Source: Lineus longissimus (taxonomy: Eukaryota > Nemertea > Pilidiophora > Heteronemertea > Lineidae). From it: 64,000 nt of DNA. Where the stretch lies: the NCBI RefSeq assembly GCF_910592395.1, contig NC_088325.1, forward strand, positions 8,746,109-8,810,108, given 5' to 3'. The notes beneath the pieces are model-generated. The model did no database searches. It saw nothing but the letters and a program-made list of their open reading frames with translations, and was not told the DNA's origin. A program made the translations under genes and the position numbers. This document shows, piece after piece, positions 30,587-40,739 of the stretch (its first letter is position 1; the number at the start of each line of letters is the position of its first letter).

Positions 30587-33556
30587 ATGGCAGAAAAAGT
30601 GAAACGTTTTAGATTTGGTGTGGACCATGACCTTCTCCTCTTGCGGGAGATGTTGGCTGTGAATCATTACCAGGACAAAAGGAAATACAACAACTTGTGG
30701 AAAACCATCGCAGAACACGTGAACGAATACAAACGGGGCTTCGATGTCGATGCAAGGTTGTGTCGTGAGCACTCAGAGTTGCTCCTCAAAACGTTCTCCA
30801 AGGAGGATAATGCAAGTCGGAAAAAGGAATTACAGATTTCAAATTTCGTTCAGGAGTTCACGAAACTTGGCCTTATTCCAGACATCGATGTCGTAATTCA
30901 TTCCAGTTTCGAGGCTGTTGTCTGAATGGCTGTTTACACTTGATCGCATCTTACTATTGATGTAAGATAGGGCCTATGTCTTAATGAAGTTGACGTCATC
31001 ATACCGTTCGACAATTTTTGCACGCTATTTCGGCTAGTTAATCGCAGCCAAGGACGGTAACTTTATTTACTGGGGGGAAGAGGGAGGGGTGAGGGGGAAC
31101 ACTTACACAAATATACCAGGAAAGAAAACAAACCCACTTACACGACTCGCACCCATCTTCGCCAGATTGTTTAGAAATTAAGAATCCATGATTGCAATGG
31201 AAATAAATATTTGTTGCAGGTCCGGAGTGGACGAGACTTATAAAGAGATGCAACAACTGTTACAAGAAATTAAGGATTTGAAGCGGGATGAAGAAGCTCA
31301 TGCCAAGTCGGCCGCAGTGGCACTTAAACAGGTTAAAGATAAAGAGAAGGAAAAGGCCGAGAAGATACGCGCAAATGCAATGAAGGGCCGCATATCAAAT
31401 TCAGGTAAAATTCATCATCCCATTATTCAAAAACCAAGTTCACTTTTTACTGTCTTGTTTTTCAAGGCTGAGACGTAGCATGTGTTCCTTGCATAATGGA
31501 AATACCAATGCAGCTCCAAGATGAAGAAGAAGTCCCCCTTTTACCATCACAAATCACAAAGAAATCTATCGGATAAAACTGCAAACTTATGTAATGTAAT
31601 GTAATGTAATGTAATGTAAAATTTATATAGATCGCCTTACCACCGTGAAAAAACGTGTTCAAGGCGCTACTCCTCAAAAAGCTCCACGGAATAGCCATGC
31701 CTTCAGCTGACGCTTGAAGGAGAAAATATTGGTACTTTGGATTGATTGGATTTCAGGTGGGAGCTGGTTCCATAGGAAGGGGGCACATGCAGAAAAGGCT
31801 CTGTCGCCATACGATGTCCTGGTGCGTTTTTCTAGCAACCTGACACTAGATGAGGACCTCGTATGACGAACAGTTTTTGCGAGAGGTAGATGAAGATAAC
31901 CAGGGCCCCGTCCGTGGAGCACCTTGAAACAGTGAAGTAGCACCTTGAACTGAACCCGTGCCTCAATCGGAAGCCAGTGCAGTTCTTTTAGCACGGGTGT
32001 GATATGCTCACGCTTCCGTTTTCTACTGACCAGCCTCGCAGCTCGATTCTGTAACAGTTGGAGAGGAACAAGGGATTTTTTAGGCAATCCGTATAGTAGC
32101 CCGTTATTGTAATCAAGTTTTGACGTGACAAGGGCATGAACAAGCCGTTCAGTACAAGGCTGATTAAGATACTTTCTGATCCTACCTATCTTATATAAGC
32201 TAAAATTGGCGGCCTTGCAAACATTTTTTATCTGAGCTTGCATGCTCATGCCCTCATCCAGCCAAACACCAAGATCCTTCACACTGCCTGACTTAGGGAC
32301 CCAGACTCCATTTACAGTGATACCTTGAACTGAATCTGTCCTTCTTGGGGATACAATGTTCAGCATATCCGTCTTTGGAGCATTTAAAGCAAGTTTGTTT
32401 GCAACAAGCCAATCCCCAACCCCCGATATGCAATCCTCAGTGCGGGAAACAACCACACCACTCTCCTCAACATCACCACACCTCATGAAATTTATAAGTT
32501 GGTTGTCGTCAGCGTACAATTGAAAAGGAATGGTCCAGTTCCGCATGACATCACCAAGTGGCAAGGTGTAGATGGTGAAGAGAATGGGTCCCAACACAGA
32601 GCCCTGAGGCACACCGAAGTGAAGGGAGATCGGCTCAGAGCAACAACCACCAACAGCAACCGACAGTGTCCTGCCATGGAGATAGGATGAAAACCACCTC
32701 AACACAGTGTCTTTTAGACCAAGTCTCTGCTGCAACCTGTCAATGAGAATACTGTGGTCGACAGTATCAAATGCGGCAGAGAGATCAAGAAGGACAAGAA
32801 TTGCCTCATTTCCATTGTCCATGCCTGTAAGAATGTCATCCGTAATCTTCAGTAGAACTGTCTCGGTGCTATGGCATTTACGGTATGCAGACTGATTGGT
32901 ATCAAACAGACCATTCGACGACATGTGCTCATGCAAACGACAAGCCACCACCTTTTCAACGAGCTTTGATACAAAGGTGAGATTGGAAACTGGCCGATAA
33001 TTGCTGAGGATGTCTTTATCAAGAGATGGTTTCTTTATCAGAGGCTTCACCTGAGCAAACTTGAGAGTAGGCGGAACGTAGCCACACTCGAGTGACTTAT
33101 TTATGATCAGTACAATAGCAGGAAGAACAGTACTTATTTCACTGGCTCACGTCTCGATCAATCATCATGACAAGGTTATCCCACAAACAATTCATACTCT
33201 CGAGAAGGCGAGCCTTCCTCGTATTGACGTCCATTTCAAACCACATTTCATTTTCAGGGCCAATGGAATCTGATGATGAGGAGTCTGCTCCGGAGATTTC
33301 TGTTCCGAAAAGAAAGAAGTATGCAAGAGAGGATGTCATCACCTACCTGGAAAAGAAGAATGATGCCGAGGTTGAGGTCAGACGAGAAGAATTGGCTGTC
33401 AGGCGAGAGGAAATGGAAATTCAAAGAAAAAAACTAGAACTTGAGGAGAGACGTCTGGAATTGGAAAGCCAGGAAAGGGTGAACCGAATGAAGCTGGAAA
33501 CGGAAGAAAATAAAATATTCTTGGGTGTTTTGAAGGACAAATTTGGCCAAAGGTAA
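30587..33556 (+). CDS. Myb/SANT-like DNA-binding protein, three exons
   Basis: Exon 1 starts at ATG 30587 with a Myb/SANT-like domain (R-F-G-V-D-H-D-L-L-L-L-R-E-M-L, then L-W-K-T-I-A-E-H-V-N). Exon 2 (31220-31404, acceptor GTTGCAG, donor GTAAAA) holds a charged coiled coil. Exon 3 (33258-33556, acceptor TTTCAG) holds an acidic stretch, a K-R-K-K basic cluster and a long Glu/Arg coiled coil ending at TAA 33556. Exons 2 and 3 join in matching phase 1. No consensus donor is seen in the expected phase at the end of exon 1 (about 30820); it may have mutated. Such proteins guide Harbinger nucleases to DNA. The roughly 1.85-kb second intron contains the LINE. Confidence 0.72.
31565..33150 (-). mobile_element. 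5'-truncated L2/CR1-type LINE
   Basis: It is inserted antisense in intron 2 of the Myb-like gene. Its 3' end is a microsatellite tail of ATGTA repeats (31590-31619), as in L2/CR1 elements that end in short tandem repeats rather than poly-A. The endonuclease half is missing; the 5' limit is near 33150. Confidence 0.8.
31674..33050 (-). CDS. Reverse transcriptase, C-terminal 458 residues intact
   Basis: An uninterrupted frame with RT motifs in order: Y-R-P-V-S-N-L (RT1), L-L-D-L-S-A-A-F-D-T-V-D-H (catalytic D, motif A), G-V-P-Q-G-S-V-L-G-P-I-L-F (motif B), Y-A-D-D (motif C) and the L-G-V-W-L-D thumb region. The C-terminus has the L-W-N-Q-L-P-P signature. The enzyme would copy its RNA into a nicked target. 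The palm is fully preserved, but the protein lacks its N-terminal endonuclease, so the copy is dead on arrival yet young. ATG choice is nominal because the 5' part is lost. Confidence 0.9.
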   Translation of the reverse strand: MKPLIKKPSLDKDILSNYRPVSNLTFVSKLVEKVVACRLHEHMSSNGLFDTNQSAYRKCHSTETVLLKITDDILTGMDNGNEAILVLLDLSAAFDTVDHSILIDRLQQRLGLKDTVLRWFSSYLHGRTLSVAVGGCCSEPISLHFGVPQGSVLGPILFTIYTLPLGDVMRNWTIPFQLYADDNQLINFMRCGDVEESGVVVSRTEDCISGVGDWLVANKLALNAPKTDMLNIVSPRRTDSVQGITVNGVWVPKSGSVKDLGVWLDEGMSMQAQIKNVCKAANFSLYKIGRIRKYLNQPCTERLVHALVTSKLDYNNGLLYGLPKKSLVPLQLLQNRAARLVSRKRKREHITPVLKELHWLPIEARVQFKVLLHCFKVLHGRGPGYLHLPLAKTVRHTRSSSSVRLLEKRTRTSYGDRAFSACAPFLWNQLPPEIQSIQSTNIFSFKRQLKAWLFRGAF

Positions 33557-34019
33557 CAGTTAACAGAATGGTAAATTGATGGATGCTTTGTGAATAAGGT
33601 CACTTCCCGAAGTCTAGCATGTCCTAGACGTAACTGAGATTCTATAAACAAAGGCGCTGCCATCTCATGCTGATGTGGCTTCTAACTATTTGTATTGCCA
33701 AAAGTGTCCATCAGAACCGGGTCTGCCGTGCTGTATAGTTCTCGCATGGATTACAAATGGACCGGCTCTGACGGGACTCTGAGGAAATCAATTGAGGTTA
33801 TGTTAGGTTATCATCAGGATACAATAGGATGCAGAAATAAATACACAAGAGTAAAATTCAACTATTTATCACTTTATTTCCAACGTTTGACCCAACTAAG
33901 GCATGATCATGAGTATCAAAAATAGTTTGGCAAGATGATGTAATGATCATGAGTATTTTGTTTACTAGTGTTGAACTTCAGACCATCTCTTTGGGTTCAC
34001 TTGCATCCGATACTACGGC
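33557..34019. other. Harbinger interior between its two genes
   Basis: Convergent intergenic sequence; no further exons recognised. Confidence 0.4.
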
Positions 34020-34631
34020 AACAATACGAGTATACCTAACGTCCTTTCAGGTACTCTTCGATAAATGGTGGTTCAACACCAAAAAAACGTCCAGCTACGC
34101 TGCCATAAACACAGGTAGTGCAATTGGTAAGAATTGCCCCGACCATGTAATACTTTCCAACGGGCTGGAGATATAGTTTCTGATATGTCTTATATTCCAA
34201 GAAGGCAAAAAACTGAATTACCTTACTGAATTACACTTCGGTCAAATGTTTGTTCTCAAATCACACAGACGATTTAGATATACCATCCTCTTCAGCAACA
34301 CGCAAAATGCCTCGGTGTCCCCTACCCGAGTACCATTTGAGCAATGTACATGTATGTATGGAGGGAAGTGCAAAGCGTTTCTCAGCCTTAGTAACTCAAT
34401 TCTGTCAAAACGAACGTCCTCCAAGCACTCTCGATCGGACAGGCCTTCGAAGTTGAATTCCCGTCCGTTCCGTCGTCGACGGGCAGGCGGTATCCAGCGG
34501 CCGGATGCATCGTAAAGCAGAGCCACATCGAGGTCGTCTTCTACCACTCCTAACCAGTCATTCTTGTCAAATGTAACAATAGATCGTGGCATCCCTGTTT
34601 TATAGAGACCTGAAGTCATGGCACATAACAT
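34020..34631 (-). pseudogene. HARBI1-like nuclease remnant with internal deletion
   Basis: 34631-34242 encodes the N-terminal part (F-N-F-E-G-L-S-D-R-E-C, then G-D-T-E-A-F-C-V-L-L-K-R-M-V-Y-L-N-R-L-C-D). About 70 bp further left, 34170-34030 encodes the very C-terminus of the nuclease (K-Y-Y-M-V-G-A-I-L-T-N-C and F-G-V-E-P-P-F-I-E-E-Y-L). The central DDE catalytic domain is absent. It is the second gene of the Harbinger element. Confidence 0.8.
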
Positions 34632-34725
34632 TATGCAAACATGGTCAATTCCTCAATTGAATTCGTGAAAAAATAGCGTTATCGTTAGCGTTTCATGGTG
34701 AGCGTTGGCTTCTTGAACGAAATTA

Positions 34726-35539
34726 CGATTTGCTGGACTTAGATTTTTTTGTAAAATCAGGCCTGGATCAGACGGCGAGCTATGCAAGGCACTACTGTAT
34801 TTAAGGTTTCCAACAATACCTGAATTTATTTGCCTAACATCACCCTCACTTGAGAAAGTACACTTAACATTTTAAAATTGCTATCATACCCCACAAAAGT
34901 ATATGACCCTTAATTAACCAAATGTTATTTAAGTAAAAGTTTTATTAACTTCTGAGGATAATTCAAGCAAATCACATGAGCATGTCATGAAAAACTTAAA
35001 AACTTGGAAGTTAGAAGAAACAAACTTTATGTCCTTAAAAATGTTATCAAACTTCCACAGGTCTCCTTAGTTTTTCCTACGTTTTCCTTCCGTTAAGAAG
35101 ATTAGAATAGAAATAAGACAGGCCAGTTCTGTCTCCTATTCTTTGTCTCATTTTACCAAGATGCCCTACACTGAGCAATAACATAGTAAAATGTTAACGA
35201 ACATGCTGTTAAAGTACTACGAAATTTTGGCAGAAAAATGGGATTTAATTAAGAGAGGACAATGGGTGATTAGAGGGAGAGAGGATGTGTTTTGAGTGCC
35301 TCTGCAGCAAATATAGCTGTCATTGTTGAGAGGCGGAAGAAACGTCGCCTTTAACCGATCATGTTAACCATTGATAATAGTCCGGCAGCTGAGCGACATT
35401 TATTTAACATGTAAGCTACAAATGATTGGAAAGTGTGAGGGATAGAGTACGCCTACCTGACTATAGAAACCCCATTCTTAAGTTTTTCCAGAGGTGGGTG
35501 TAGGATAATTTTTTAATGGCTTCATCATTGGACCACGCA
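34726..35539. other. No gene recognised
   Basis: AT-rich. TTAGAATAGAAAT at about 35103 recalls the outer end of hairpins A and B, but no arm pairing follows. Confidence 0.4.
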
Positions 35540-36160
35540 TATGGCAAGCCGTTCGTCCAATAACTAAGAAAAACCTAGTTTTATGGAAGAACACCAAGTT
35601 TTCTTCTTTCAAAACTTAGTTGCATGGAAGAAAACCATGGGTTTTTTTCGATGAAACAAGGTTTTCATGAAAGAAAACATGGTTTATCAACAAACTAGGT
35701 CATATGGAAGAAAACATGGTTTTCACTGAAACTAGTTTTTTTGAAAACAACTAAGTCTTCTTCGAAAAAGTATAAGTTTCGTGTTCTCTCTTCAAAATCA
35801 AGTTTCAAAAAAGATAAAAACTATGTTATCTTCCATAAAAACCTAGTTTCACTAAAAAAAAACCATGGTTTGCTGCTATGAAACTAAGTATTTTAAAGAA
35901 AAAAACAGGTTTTACTGAAACCTAGTCTCTTTGCCTCGTCTCCAACCCAACCTCTCCCGAGACACAAACCATGCATACCATGCTGTGGAAACGAGGTAAA
36001 AAGGCTAGGTTTTCTTACATATGGTTTGGAAACAAGGTTTTAAAAGAAATAACCTGGTATTTTTCAATAAAAACTAGATTTTGATGAAGACATGTATATA
36101 ACCTGGTTTTATTCCACAAAACCAAGTTTTCTTCTACGAAACTTGGTTTTTAGCTACGCT
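35540..36160. repeat. Degenerate palindromic repeat field (AAACCTAGTTT-type)
   Basis: Short units such as AACCTAGTTT, ACTAGGTTTT, GGAAGAAAACCATGG and their inverses recur about every 20-35 bp in both orientations over 600 bp. A related 190-bp field lies at 47505-47690. No coding sequence. Confidence 0.75.
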
Positions 36161-36865
36161 GGTTTTTACTGGAGCTGGCCGAAAGTAGTTCCAGCAAAAT
36201 AGTTGCATTTTCATCTGAATTTCTGTAGCTGGGCCAGGAAATGTGCCAGGATACCAACTCTTGTTTCGATAGGATTATAGCTATTCACAGCAGAAAGACT
36301 AAACGCCCCGTAATTGGCGGTAATTGGCAGATTTTAAGCTGAAATTGTCGTCTGGTCAAAACTGGCAAAACGGCCTCGATCTTACCTATCTCTGTAATGT
36401 ACTGAACGCGCTAAACATAAGACATTGCCCTAAGGCGTTGCAGCGGACGCTGATAATGTGATGGCCATTTTGCGAATGTGTATAGAGTGTGTACGTTCAT
36501 TTGAAGACATAGTTCCAATCTAAATTTTTCATGACGAGTGGTTAGAAAGTGGTATTTCCCTATACATGTATTTTGATTCTCAATGTCAACATGTCGTTTT
36601 GTGGGGTTATTTTGTATAATTCTTATAAATACTGCCGATAAAAGACACGTAGTGAAACCCAGTACGGTAGACGTTTTGACAGAAAACCAGGGTGAGTTTT
36701 CTCTGTATTTTCTCTTGATTTGCTAGGTACAATCGGCCATGACAATTGTTATTTGAAAAGTCATAGTATAGGATGACTCCCATAGCTTGTTTAGATAGGA
36801 AGTGGTACCATTTTTGGCTTTCTGTCTCGTTAAATTTGCTCAATCATTGAGTCGAAGTCGAAGAT
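36161..36865. other. No gene recognised
   Basis: Left flank of the BEL/Pao element; the last bases are its CAAAA target (36866-36870). Confidence 0.45.
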
Positions 36866-36870
36866 CAAAA

Positions 36871-37348
36871 TGTTCCGATCCGTTCCAAATACGGGCGACT
36901 CGTTAAGAAGCCGCGGCGATTCGTCCATGATAAATACACCGCGTGGCGGTATGTCCGAAACTAAGTACGCATGTGCACTCGCCATGAGTATTATGACTTC
37001 ATCTACGGACATCATATGTGACGTCATCCGGGATTCGAAGTTTGTGTTTATTGTTGGCCGCGGGTTGCGCGTTTCTTTATTGTTTAGAAAAACTCACTTG
37101 AACAACATGGCGAATCTTTAGCGCAAGAACATCCTGCGCCGCTTAACCATATTGTACCGCATTTTCTGCTTAATTATAAAGCTAGCACGCGAGGCCGTTA
37201 CGTGAGTAATGTGTAATGTGTAAGTTGTAATGTGTAATGGGTAATGTGAATATAATGTCAATTAAATGATTTGTAAATTGTATTGTTTTTTTCTATATCC
37301 GCCACGTATAGTTGTTTGTTTGTTCACCCCCGGCTAAGGGTTGCGACA
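36871..37348 (+). repeat. 5' LTR of the BEL element (478 bp)
   Basis: TG...CA ends. It begins in sequence that also encodes the last residues of pol in the 3' copy. It contains a CRE-like GTGACGTCATCC near 37018 and a GTAATGTGTAATG minisatellite near 37205. The primer-binding site should follow directly at 37349 (TGGTCTCTCCGACCGG). Confidence 0.9.
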
Positions 37349-38117
37349 TGGTCTCTCCGACCGGATACATATTGGTATCGGTATAGTTTGGTAAATTGAT
37401 TGAAAAGTGGCTAATTGTGAGCCTCTTGGACTAGTGGCAGATATAGATGAATTTGAATAGATAAAGATTCATGTTCTGAGAAACTTGGTCATCTTACGTT
37501 GTAATTGTCGTCAGGATTGTTGTCACAAATAGGGTGTGTCAATGAAGACCAAAAATTGCAGCATTTGTGTGTGAAAACAAGTACATATTAAAGAGTTGTA
37601 CGAACTATAGTAAGACCATACGTACAGTGTAAATGGTACATGTATGTCCATGCTTAAAGTGAGCTGAAATTGAATTGTGATTGGATACTAATTAATTGTT
37701 GTAGGCCTAAACATTCATGTTGATTCAGCAATATTACCACTGCATTTTATAGACTGAGTAAGATATAGGGTCAAAAAAGTAGTCAATTGGACTTCTATTT
37801 ATGGAGAAGCTATATTTTTAGAGCATGCAGTGAATGTCGAGTTTTCATAATTGTCGCTACATGTGCGGTATTGCGTTATAATTCTCGAAATAGTGAACTA
37901 CCGTCATTCCTTCAAAAGAGACTTGTGTGCCTATTTGAATATATATGGGATTGACTGAGTGACATTTAGTGAATTGCCGTTGAATAACATTGAGTCAAGT
38001 TATCATCAGCAACAAGTGACATTTATTAAGTGAAAGGAGAATCATCTAATGATAAATCTCCATTTGATTTGAGAACTGACAGTCTTAGTATACTAGTATC
38101 TGAGTACAACACATAGC
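37349..38117 (+). other. BEL 5' untranslated leader
   Basis: About 770 bp between the 5' LTR and the gag start, without coding sequence; expected to hold the primer-binding site and packaging signal. Confidence 0.55.
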
Positions 38118-39296
38118 ATGGGTGGAACCGACGATTGTGAAAGTCAGAGTGGATCAGCGCCACCTGCTTCTCTGATGAGGAGACACGAGAGGATATTTCG
38201 TCTTGATTTTGAGCAAATCAAAGAGGATGTCCTGAAGCTCACATTGGGATGAGTTGTAGAAGCTAGACTGCAGGAATTACGACAACTCAAGAAAGAATAC
38301 TTCAAGGTAAGAAAAGACATTTTAGATATCTTGTCAGAAGAAGAGGTAGAGAATGAGTGTCAGAACATAAGCATGTTTCACAGGGAATTTAGGCGTGTTG
38401 ATAATAAAGAGACGAGCTACATAAAATAATTTGAAGCAGAAGATTCACGGTCAAGTTCCTCATCCGATCAGAGTGTACAGCACTTAACAAGCAGAAGCAG
38501 GAATGCAGGGGCAATAAAGCTGCCAAAATTGGATTTGCCTACGTTTGATGGAGATATACTGCAGTTTACAGCGTTTTGGGACTTGTTCACTTGTCCAGTG
38601 CATGCGAATGAGGGATTACCTGGTGTACAGAAGTTTGCCTATCTGAGATCATCATTAAAGGGAGCTGCTCTAAAATCTATAGAGGGATTTAAAGTGACAG
38701 AAGTCCACTATCAACATGCAGAAAATGTACTTTGTCAAAGATTTGGTCGCAAACCTCAGATCGTCTCATCACTGGTGAAGTCCATTGTCACAGCAACCTG
38801 TAAGGATTCTGAGAAAGCTACGTCACTGCGCGAGCTCCACGACTTGCTACAGAATAGGGTGCGTGCCTTGGAAGCCATGGGATTTGACTCAACAGATGAA
38901 AACGTTCGAATGCTGGTAATTCTGCTGCTTGAAATACAGATGAGTCCAGAGCTTACAGAAAAATGGGAGTTACACACAGCAGATATTGATGATGATGATA
39001 TTACAGTCAATTCAATCTTCCAGTTCCTACATAACCAGGTTTTGTCTAAGGAAGCAAGGGAGAGGACTTCAGGAGCATCAGCTGGGAACAAGCCAGTTGA
39101 TAAACATCATGGACCAGGAAAACAGTCGAGGTATAACCAGGGTTACCAAATGGGTAACAAGAGCAAAGAATTCACGGCATCATCACTTCTTGGCGGCACA
39201 AGGAGCATCAGTTGCGGGTTTTGCACTAGAAGCAGACATGAGGCTTGGGACTGTAAAGAAGCCAAGAAGAAGACAGTCAACGAACGTTGGGATTAA
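38118..39296 (+). pseudogene. BEL gag (DUF1759-type) with two in-frame stops
   Basis: ATG 38118 opens an acidic N-terminus; a TGA near 38250 and a TAA near 38428 interrupt an otherwise continuous frame. The core L-P-x-F-D-G-D-I-L-Q-F-x-x-F-W (38540) through the Y-L-x-x-S-L-K-G-A-A block is the signature of Pao/BEL gag. A single zinc knuckle (C-G-F-C..H-E-A-W-D-C) lies near 39215. Gag builds the particle and binds RNA. The TGA reads as CGA mutated by C-to-T. Confidence 0.88.
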
Positions 39297-39381
39297 AAGC
39301 GGAACAAGCTTTGTTACGACTGCCTGAGAGTAATGAATTTCAACCATTCAGTTAAATCCTGCACTTCGCCGACTTGCCCCA

Positions 39382-40731
39382 TTGAAGGATGATCAGGCCA
39401 AGACTGTCTACTACCTTCCTCATCATGCAGTAATAAGAGAGGATAAAACTACAATCAAGACAAGAATCGTATTCGATGCATCGGCACGTGATAAGCATGG
39501 CGTGTCATTGAATGATTGCCTACACCAAGATTCCGCCTTACAGCCAAACCTTGTCGCCGTATTGCTGCGATTTCGTATGAACAACATCGTATTGATGGCA
39601 GACGTGAAGAAGATGTTTCTTCAAATCAAGCTTAGAGAGGAGGATCGTGACGTGCATCGATACCAATGGAGAGATGGGAACTCAGACCGGCCTCCAGAGA
39701 TCTACAGAGTGAAGCGAGTCACGTTTGGGGTAAATGCGAGTCCATTTCTTGTCATAGCGACCGTGAAGCATCACACTCAAAGGCTTGAGAAGGTTTACCC
39801 GCAAGCGGCAAGAGAGATCCAAGACAATATGTATGTTGACGAATGCCTGTCGAGAGCAGCTGAAGTCCCACAAGCTTTAGGCCTGAAGACAGATCTAAAG
39901 GATTTGATGAGAGATGGTGGTTTTGATTTGACCAAGTGGGTTAGTAACTCCGAAGAAGTTATGGAACAAAAAGAACCTCAGGATAGAGCTCTATCCGCTC
40001 TGATTGACATGAGCACGGGTGAGTTACTAAAGACTATAGGAATTTCATGGAATACGTCAGATGACACCTTCCGCTTCCCAACGGTGAAGAATTTGATTGA
40101 CTTGGAGGATCCTGAAACACAACGGAGTCTCTTAAGTATCGTATCGAAAATATCTGATCCCATGGGAATGCTATCACCTTATGTCATCAGAGAAAAGTTG
40201 CTTTTCCAAGAGTTATGGCAGAAGGGTTTAGCCCGGGATGATACATTGGATGAGACAACAGCACATAAATGGCGCATATGGAAAGGAGAGCTGAAGGAGT
40301 TGGATCAATTGGAGATTCCCCAATGTTTACCCCTGGGACTAGGAGAAATCTCAAGCATTGATCTTCATGGATTTGGAGACACATCAGAGAAGGCGTACGG
40401 AGCAGCGGTATACATCAGAGTGGTAGACCAGAATGAGTGCACCGCAACAAGATTGGCGATGTCAAAGTCAAAAGTAGCGCCAGTGAAGAAAGTGTCACTA
40501 CCTAGACTTGAACTTCTAGCAGCTGTAGTAAATACACGATTAGTCAAGTTCGTCAAGGAGTCACTGTCAAGAAACATAGACAGAGTTACAATGTGGACAG
40601 ACAGTACAGTAACACTTGCTTGGATACGCAAGCCTAGTCATGTCTGGAAGACGTTTGTAGCTAATAGAGTGGAGAAAATCCAGACAACTTGGGAACCTGA
40701 GTTATGGAAAGGTACCAACACTCAACGTTGA
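39382..40731 (+). CDS. BEL reverse transcriptase and RNase H, 449 residues
   Basis: Continuous frame. RT begins with Y-Y-L-P-H-H-A-V and K-T-R-I-V-F-D-A-S-A, the BEL RT start. Motif A is L-M-A-D-V-K-K-M-F-L-Q-I, and G-V-N-A-S-P-F precedes the catalytic loop. The loop reads M-Y-V-D-E where Y-V-D-D is expected (near 39835), so one catalytic aspartate is replaced by Glu. The RNase H/A17-like region (L-H-G-F-G-D-T-S-E-K-A-Y-G-A-A-V-Y, near 40365) and the D-S-T-V-T-L-A-W-I segment are intact. The protease part that should precede RT is missing: the frame begins directly after a cysteine/histidine region of gag-pol. Confidence 0.9.
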   Translation: MKDDQAKTVYYLPHHAVIREDKTTIKTRIVFDASARDKHGVSLNDCLHQDSALQPNLVAVLLRFRMNNIVLMADVKKMFLQIKLREEDRDVHRYQWRDGNSDRPPEIYRVKRVTFGVNASPFLVIATVKHHTQRLEKVYPQAAREIQDNMYVDECLSRAAEVPQALGLKTDLKDLMRDGGFDLTKWVSNSEEVMEQKEPQDRALSALIDMSTGELLKTIGISWNTSDDTFRFPTVKNLIDLEDPETQRSLLSIVSKISDPMGMLSPYVIREKLLFQELWQKGLARDDTLDETTAHKWRIWKGELKELDQLEIPQCLPLGLGEISSIDLHGFGDTSEKAYGAAVYIRVVDQNECTATRLAMSKSKVAPVKKVSLPRLELLAAVVNTRLVKFVKESLSRNIDRVTMWTDSTVTLAWIRKPSHVWKTFVANRVEKIQTTWEPELWKGTNTQR

Positions 40732-40739
40732 AGATATCA

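Larger units (their letters stand above)
30117..34722. mobile_element. PIF/Harbinger transposon carrying a LINE insertion
   Basis: TTA at 30114-30116 and 34723-34725 flank inverted ends of about 50 bp with moderate match (GAGAGTTTAAGA... against TTTCGTTCAAGA..., both reaching TAACG..AACGCTAT). Inside are a plus-strand Myb/SANT-like gene and a minus-strand HARBI1-like nuclease remnant, the two-gene makeup of Harbinger elements, in convergent orientation. Removing the L2-type LINE (about 1.6 kb) leaves about 3.0 kb. The inverted ends are diverged, so the limits are probable rather than certain. Confidence 0.68.
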
